From positions 1 through 8,001 of the forward strand of contig JAISIO010000026.1 of assembly GCA_031262005.1 (NCBI GenBank): 8,001 nt of DNA, in the 5' to 3' direction. Source of the DNA: Bacteroidales bacterium (GTDB lineage Bacteria > Bacteroidota > Bacteroidia > Bacteroidales > UBA1715). Position 1 is the stretch's first letter. Each line of letters starts with the position of its first letter. Under the pieces are notes generated by a model, which was not told the DNA's origin, searched no databases, and was given only the letters and a program-made list of their open reading frames with translations. Made by a program: the position numbers and the translations under genes. Shown here piece after piece: positions 5,508 to 8,001 of the stretch.

Positions 5508-6458
5508 ATGTTTTATATAATCCTTCGTAGTATATCAATTATTTTGCAATGCATTGCGGCGTTTTTTGCGTTCAGTTTGATAAAACGCACAAAATTCAAT
5601 GCCTCGTGGATACTTATTTCTATTGCATTTTTGCTCATAGCACTACGCAGTACCTTCGATTTGTTTTATAGTATTTCTAATGAAAGTGTTGAGGCACAGT
5701 CAATTACATCAATTTCGCTTTCGGTTGTCATTGCTCTTTTAACGTGTATAGGTTCATTTTTTATTCGTAAAATTTTCGACTTGCAACAACGTATAGACGA
5801 TATTCGTAAAAAAAATGAAAGCCAACTATTTGCCGCAATCATACGTACCGAAGAGCATGAACGTCTGCGATTTGCCAAAGAATTGCACGATGGTTTGGGT
5901 CCGGTGCTTTCTTCTATCAAAATGATACTTTCGGCTCTTAATCAATCGGTTGAAAATTCTGAAAATAAAGAGATTATACAGAAAACTAATTTCGTGATAG
6001 ACGAGGCAATTATTACGCTCAAAGAAATTTCAAATAAACTCAGTCCGCATATTCTTACCAATTTCGGTTTGGAAAAAGCTCTCCGAAATTTTATTGATAC
6101 GTTACGATATAATAAAACGTTGTCTATTGATTTTCAATCAAATATACCGAAATTCCGTTTTGAAAGCAGCATCGAAACAGTGCTTTACCGGGTAGTGTGC
6201 GAGTTGATTTCAAACACCATTCGCCACGCACAAGCGCAGCAAATAGCTATTGTTATACGCTACGACAATCAACGGCTGACTATTGATTATACCGACGATG
6301 GTATTGGGTTTCAAATTGACACACAACACTATACAAGTATGGGGATTTCAAATATGCAATCGCGCATAAAATCAATTCATGGCACAATAGACTTTGAATC
6401 GCATAAAAATAAAGGTATTAGAGTTCGTATTATTATTGATAATTTACCGACTCAATAA
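5508..6458 (+). CDS. Membrane sensor histidine kinase, HisKA_3 (NarL/DesK-type)
   Basis: A 316-residue histidine kinase that should autophosphorylate and pass phosphate to the regulator encoded next to it. Three hydrophobic segments (about 2-24, 33-48, 67-87) form the membrane part, with only a short loop of roughly 15-18 residues between the last two, so there is no periplasmic sensor domain. A probable coiled coil (DLQQRIDDIRKKNESQ, 91-106) leads into the HisKA_3 block EEHERLRFAKELHDGLGP (115-132), with phospho-acceptor His127. The ATPase domain shows the N box CELISNTIRHA (231-241, Asn236), the G1 box YTDDGIGF (261-268) and SMGISNMQSRI (277-287). All core residues are present. ATG 5508 is kept because the first membrane helix starts at residue 2 and the next in-frame ATG is past the dimerisation helix; TTG 5544 would cut the helix. 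The promoter lies almost on this start. The signal is unknown; membrane or envelope stress is an inference from the architecture. Confidence 0.92.
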   Translation: MFYIILRSISIILQCIAAFFAFSLIKRTKFNASWILISIAFLLIALRSTFDLFYSISNESVEAQSITSISLSVVIALLTCIGSFFIRKIFDLQQRIDDIRKKNESQLFAAIIRTEEHERLRFAKELHDGLGPVLSSIKMILSALNQSVENSENKEIIQKTNFVIDEAIITLKEISNKLSPHILTNFGLEKALRNFIDTLRYNKTLSIDFQSNIPKFRFESSIETVLYRVVCELISNTIRHAQAQQIAIVIRYDNQRLTIDYTDDGIGFQIDTQHYTSMGISNMQSRIKSIHGTIDFESHKNKGIRVRIIIDNLPTQ

Positions 6459-6482
6459 ACAAAGAATAATCTGAAATTCATA

Positions 6483-7127
6483 ATGGAACATATTCATATA
6501 CACATAGTTGACGACCATTCGCTATTTCGCGAAGGTTTAAAATTTTTGCTTTCACGCTGTACGTTTGTATCGCGCATAAGCGAATCGGAAAATGGTGCGG
6601 AATTTCTTGCGTTTATTCAAAAAAATGATGTTGATATTGTGCTTATGGATATAGAAATGCCCGTAATGGATGGCGTGGAAGCTACCAAAATGGCAATTGA
6701 ACAAAATCCTGACCTGAAAATAATTGCGCTTTCAATGTATGGTTACGAGCAGTATTACACTCGTATGATTGATGCTGGCGCACGAGGTTTTTTGCTCAAA
6801 AATTCTAATTTCGACGATGTGCAACGCGCTATTACCGAAGTATATGAAGGAAATAATTATTTCTCGCCCGAAATTCTTGAAGCTATTATTAGCAACATGA
6901 ATAAGAAAAAAAACGAGAAAACACCGCAAAGCGAACTTACTGAACGCGAAATTGAAATTCTATACAACATTTGTAAAGGTTATTCAAATGCCGAAATAGC
7001 CGATTTGCTGTTCATAAGTAAACGCACGGTGGACAAACATAGGGAAAATCTTTTGCTCAAAACAAATACGCGGAATACGGCGGGATTGGTTATTTTTGCT
7101 GTTAAACATGGATTGTTTGAAATTTAA
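6483..7127 (+). CDS. NarL/FixJ-type response regulator with LuxR HTH
   Basis: A 214-residue DNA-binding response regulator. The receiver domain (about 4-120) has the acidic pair Asp10-Asp11 in VDDHSLFREGL. The phospho-acceptor is Asp56 in VLMDIEMPVMDG, the switch Ser84 is in ALSMY, and Lys106 is in GFLLKN. A charged linker (KKKNEKTPQS, 141-150) joins a LuxR-type helix-turn-helix at about 151-212: LTEREIEILYNICKGYSNAEIA then ISKRTVDKHRENLLLKT. It starts 24 nt after the kinase stop with no promoter between, so the two form an operon and are very likely cognate partners. The length is standard and no key residue is missing. Target genes are unknown; the flippase downstream is a candidate only by position. 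No Shine-Dalgarno sequence is evident before ATG 6483. Confidence 0.94.
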   Translation: MEHIHIHIVDDHSLFREGLKFLLSRCTFVSRISESENGAEFLAFIQKNDVDIVLMDIEMPVMDGVEATKMAIEQNPDLKIIALSMYGYEQYYTRMIDAGARGFLLKNSNFDDVQRAITEVYEGNNYFSPEILEAIISNMNKKKNEKTPQSELTEREIEILYNICKGYSNAEIADLLFISKRTVDKHRENLLLKTNTRNTAGLVIFAVKHGLFEI

Positions 7128-7193
7128 GATGCCCAAAGAAGTGTGTGGAAAAATGCAATATTCTACGTTTCATCGTGAAAAAATGTACTTTTA

Positions 7194-7293
7194 TAACACA
7201 AGGTGCTTGAAAAAAGAGTATGTTTGTAACACAAAGTGCTTGAAGAAAGTGTTGAAAACAACCAAAAAGTGATTGATAAAAATGTTTAGAAGA
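7194..7293 (+). repeat. Degenerate 33-nt-period repeat upstream of the flippase gene
   Basis: Two 23-base blocks, 7194-7216 and 7227-7249, differ at only two positions and share TAACACAA, GTGCTTGAA and AAAG. They are exactly 33 bases apart. A third, much weaker unit around 7260-7282 keeps AAAGTG and TTGA in the same register, again offset by 33 bases. Stop codons (TAA) recur inside the units, so this is not an intact coding repeat. The rest of the 212-nt gap (7128-7193 and 7294-7339) shows no terminator and no gene. Confidence 0.6.
7219..7226 (+). promoter_or_regulatory. Candidate -7 element upstream of the flippase gene
   Basis: TATGTTTG fits TAnnTTTG and lies in the linker between the first two 33-nt repeat units. 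It has no TTG at the -33 distance and would give a leader of over 100 nt. It is offered as the best visible candidate; co-transcription with the two-component genes is equally possible because no terminator separates them. Confidence 0.28.
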
Positions 7294-7339
7294 GCATTAA
7301 ACGCTTTGATTGATTGGAATTTTTTTAGAAGAGGCTTTT

Positions 7340-8001
7340 ATGAAACGAACATTTATAATAAATCTAATTCTTCTCGTTTTTCTCAATCTTTTGGTAAAGC
7401 CATTTTGGATTTTTGGAATCGACCGTTCGGTGCAAAATACTGTGGGTGCTCACGATTATGGTATCTACGCGGCATTATTCAGTTTGTCCATAATTCTGAA
7501 TATTTTTCTGGATATGGGTATTACCAATTTCAACAACCGTAATATTGCCCGACACAATCATTTGTTGAGTAAATATTTTTCCAACATGGTAATGCTTAAA
7601 TTATTACTCGCTGTGGTGTATGGTATTATCGGCGGCATTATCGGTTTATTGCTCAATTTCGATGCGCAACGCTGGTTGTTGTTTGCATTTTTGTTGTTCA
7701 ATCAATTTCTGCTCTCATTCATATTGTATTTGCGTTCCAATATTTCGGGGCTTCAATATTTTAAAACCGATAGCATTATTTCTGTTGTCGATCGCTTGCT
7801 GCTGATAGGTTTGTGTGGATATTTATTACTGTTTCACAGGGAGCAATTTAGCATAGAATGGTTTGTGTATGCGCAAACAATTTCATATATATTGACCTGC
7901 CTCATAGCGTTTTGGTTTGTTTATCGGAAAGCACAATTTTTCCGTTTGCAGTTTAATGTTACATTTTTATGGCTTATTGTAAAACAGAGTTATCCGTTTG
8001 C
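7340..8001 (+). CDS. Wzx-like polysaccharide flippase, 3' end beyond the window
   Basis: The first 220 codons of a multi-pass membrane protein of the MOP superfamily (polysaccharide biosynthesis/Wzx type), which flips undecaprenyl-linked sugar units across the inner membrane. The N-terminus, MKRTFIINLILLVFLNLLVKP followed by FWIFGIDRSVQNTVGAHDYG, carries the motif usual for this family. In it the first helix precedes an 'R.VQN..G...YG.Y' segment, then FSLSIILNIFLDMGITNFNNRNIA. About six hydrophobic segments are visible (roughly 5-25, 42-60, 85-106, 113-132, 149-163, 173-195). ATG 7340 is preceded 5 nt upstream by GAAGAGG (7328-7334), one of the few Shine-Dalgarno-like sites here; the frame is closed by TGA at 7307. 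The reading frame is intact to the last base. It may begin a surface-polysaccharide cluster off the right edge. The exported polymer cannot be named. Confidence 0.88.
   Translation, partial: MKRTFIINLILLVFLNLLVKPFWIFGIDRSVQNTVGAHDYGIYAALFSLSIILNIFLDMGITNFNNRNIARHNHLLSKYFSNMVMLKLLLAVVYGIIGGIIGLLLNFDAQRWLLFAFLLFNQFLLSFILYLRSNISGLQYFKTDSIISVVDRLLLIGLCGYLLLFHREQFSIEWFVYAQTISYILTCLIAFWFVYRKAQFFRLQFNVTFLWLIVKQSYPF

Noticed and set aside
7273..7542. 89-codon plus-strand frame overlapping the start of the flippase gene
   Set aside because: The neighbouring frame from 7340 gives a coherent flippase N-terminus with a ribosome-binding site and stays open to the window end; this one is its out-of-frame shadow. 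The same holds for 7620-7805.

Overview
The window looks like a chromosomal segment from a member of the Bacteroidota, probably Bacteroidales or a close relative. The base composition is AT-rich. Several genes are preceded by the TAnnTTTG -7 promoter element typical of this phylum, while most start codons lack a clear Shine-Dalgarno sequence. The proteins are of Bacteroidota type: an OmpA-like/TPR lipoprotein, a UPF0175/DUF3368 toxin-antitoxin pair and a polysaccharide flippase. The genus cannot be fixed from the sequence alone. All recognised genes are on the + strand.

Layout. (1) 39-729: a two-gene toxin-antitoxin module (UPF0175 antitoxin, DUF3368 PIN-like toxin) with its own promoter at 13-20. 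(2) 959-2653: a monocistronic lipoprotein gene with an OmpA-like domain followed by TPRs, bounded by a promoter at 891-920 and a strong terminator at 2674-2706. (3) 2723-5430: a block of three genes (a small antitoxin-like protein, nadB and dgkA) enclosed by two inverted copies of a ~105-bp three-hairpin intergenic repeat. (4) 5508-7127: a two-component operon made of a membrane HisKA_3 (NarL/DesK-type) histidine kinase and a NarL/LuxR response regulator. (5) 7340 to the window end: the first 220 codons of a Wzx-like polysaccharide flippase, after a spacer holding a degenerate 33-nt-period repeat.

How they work together. nadB and dgkA overlap by 8 nt and are probably co-translated, although one serves NAD synthesis and the other recycles lipid. 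The lipoprotein, the lipid kinase, the membrane-sensing kinase and the flippase all concern the cell envelope. That suggests, but does not show, that the two-component system monitors envelope state. No CRISPR array, tRNA, rRNA, transposase or phage gene was seen. No intergenic gap exceeds 300 bases. The most unusual items are the inverted composite repeats, the histidine-kinase start codon sitting almost on its promoter, and the antitoxin-like gene without a toxin.
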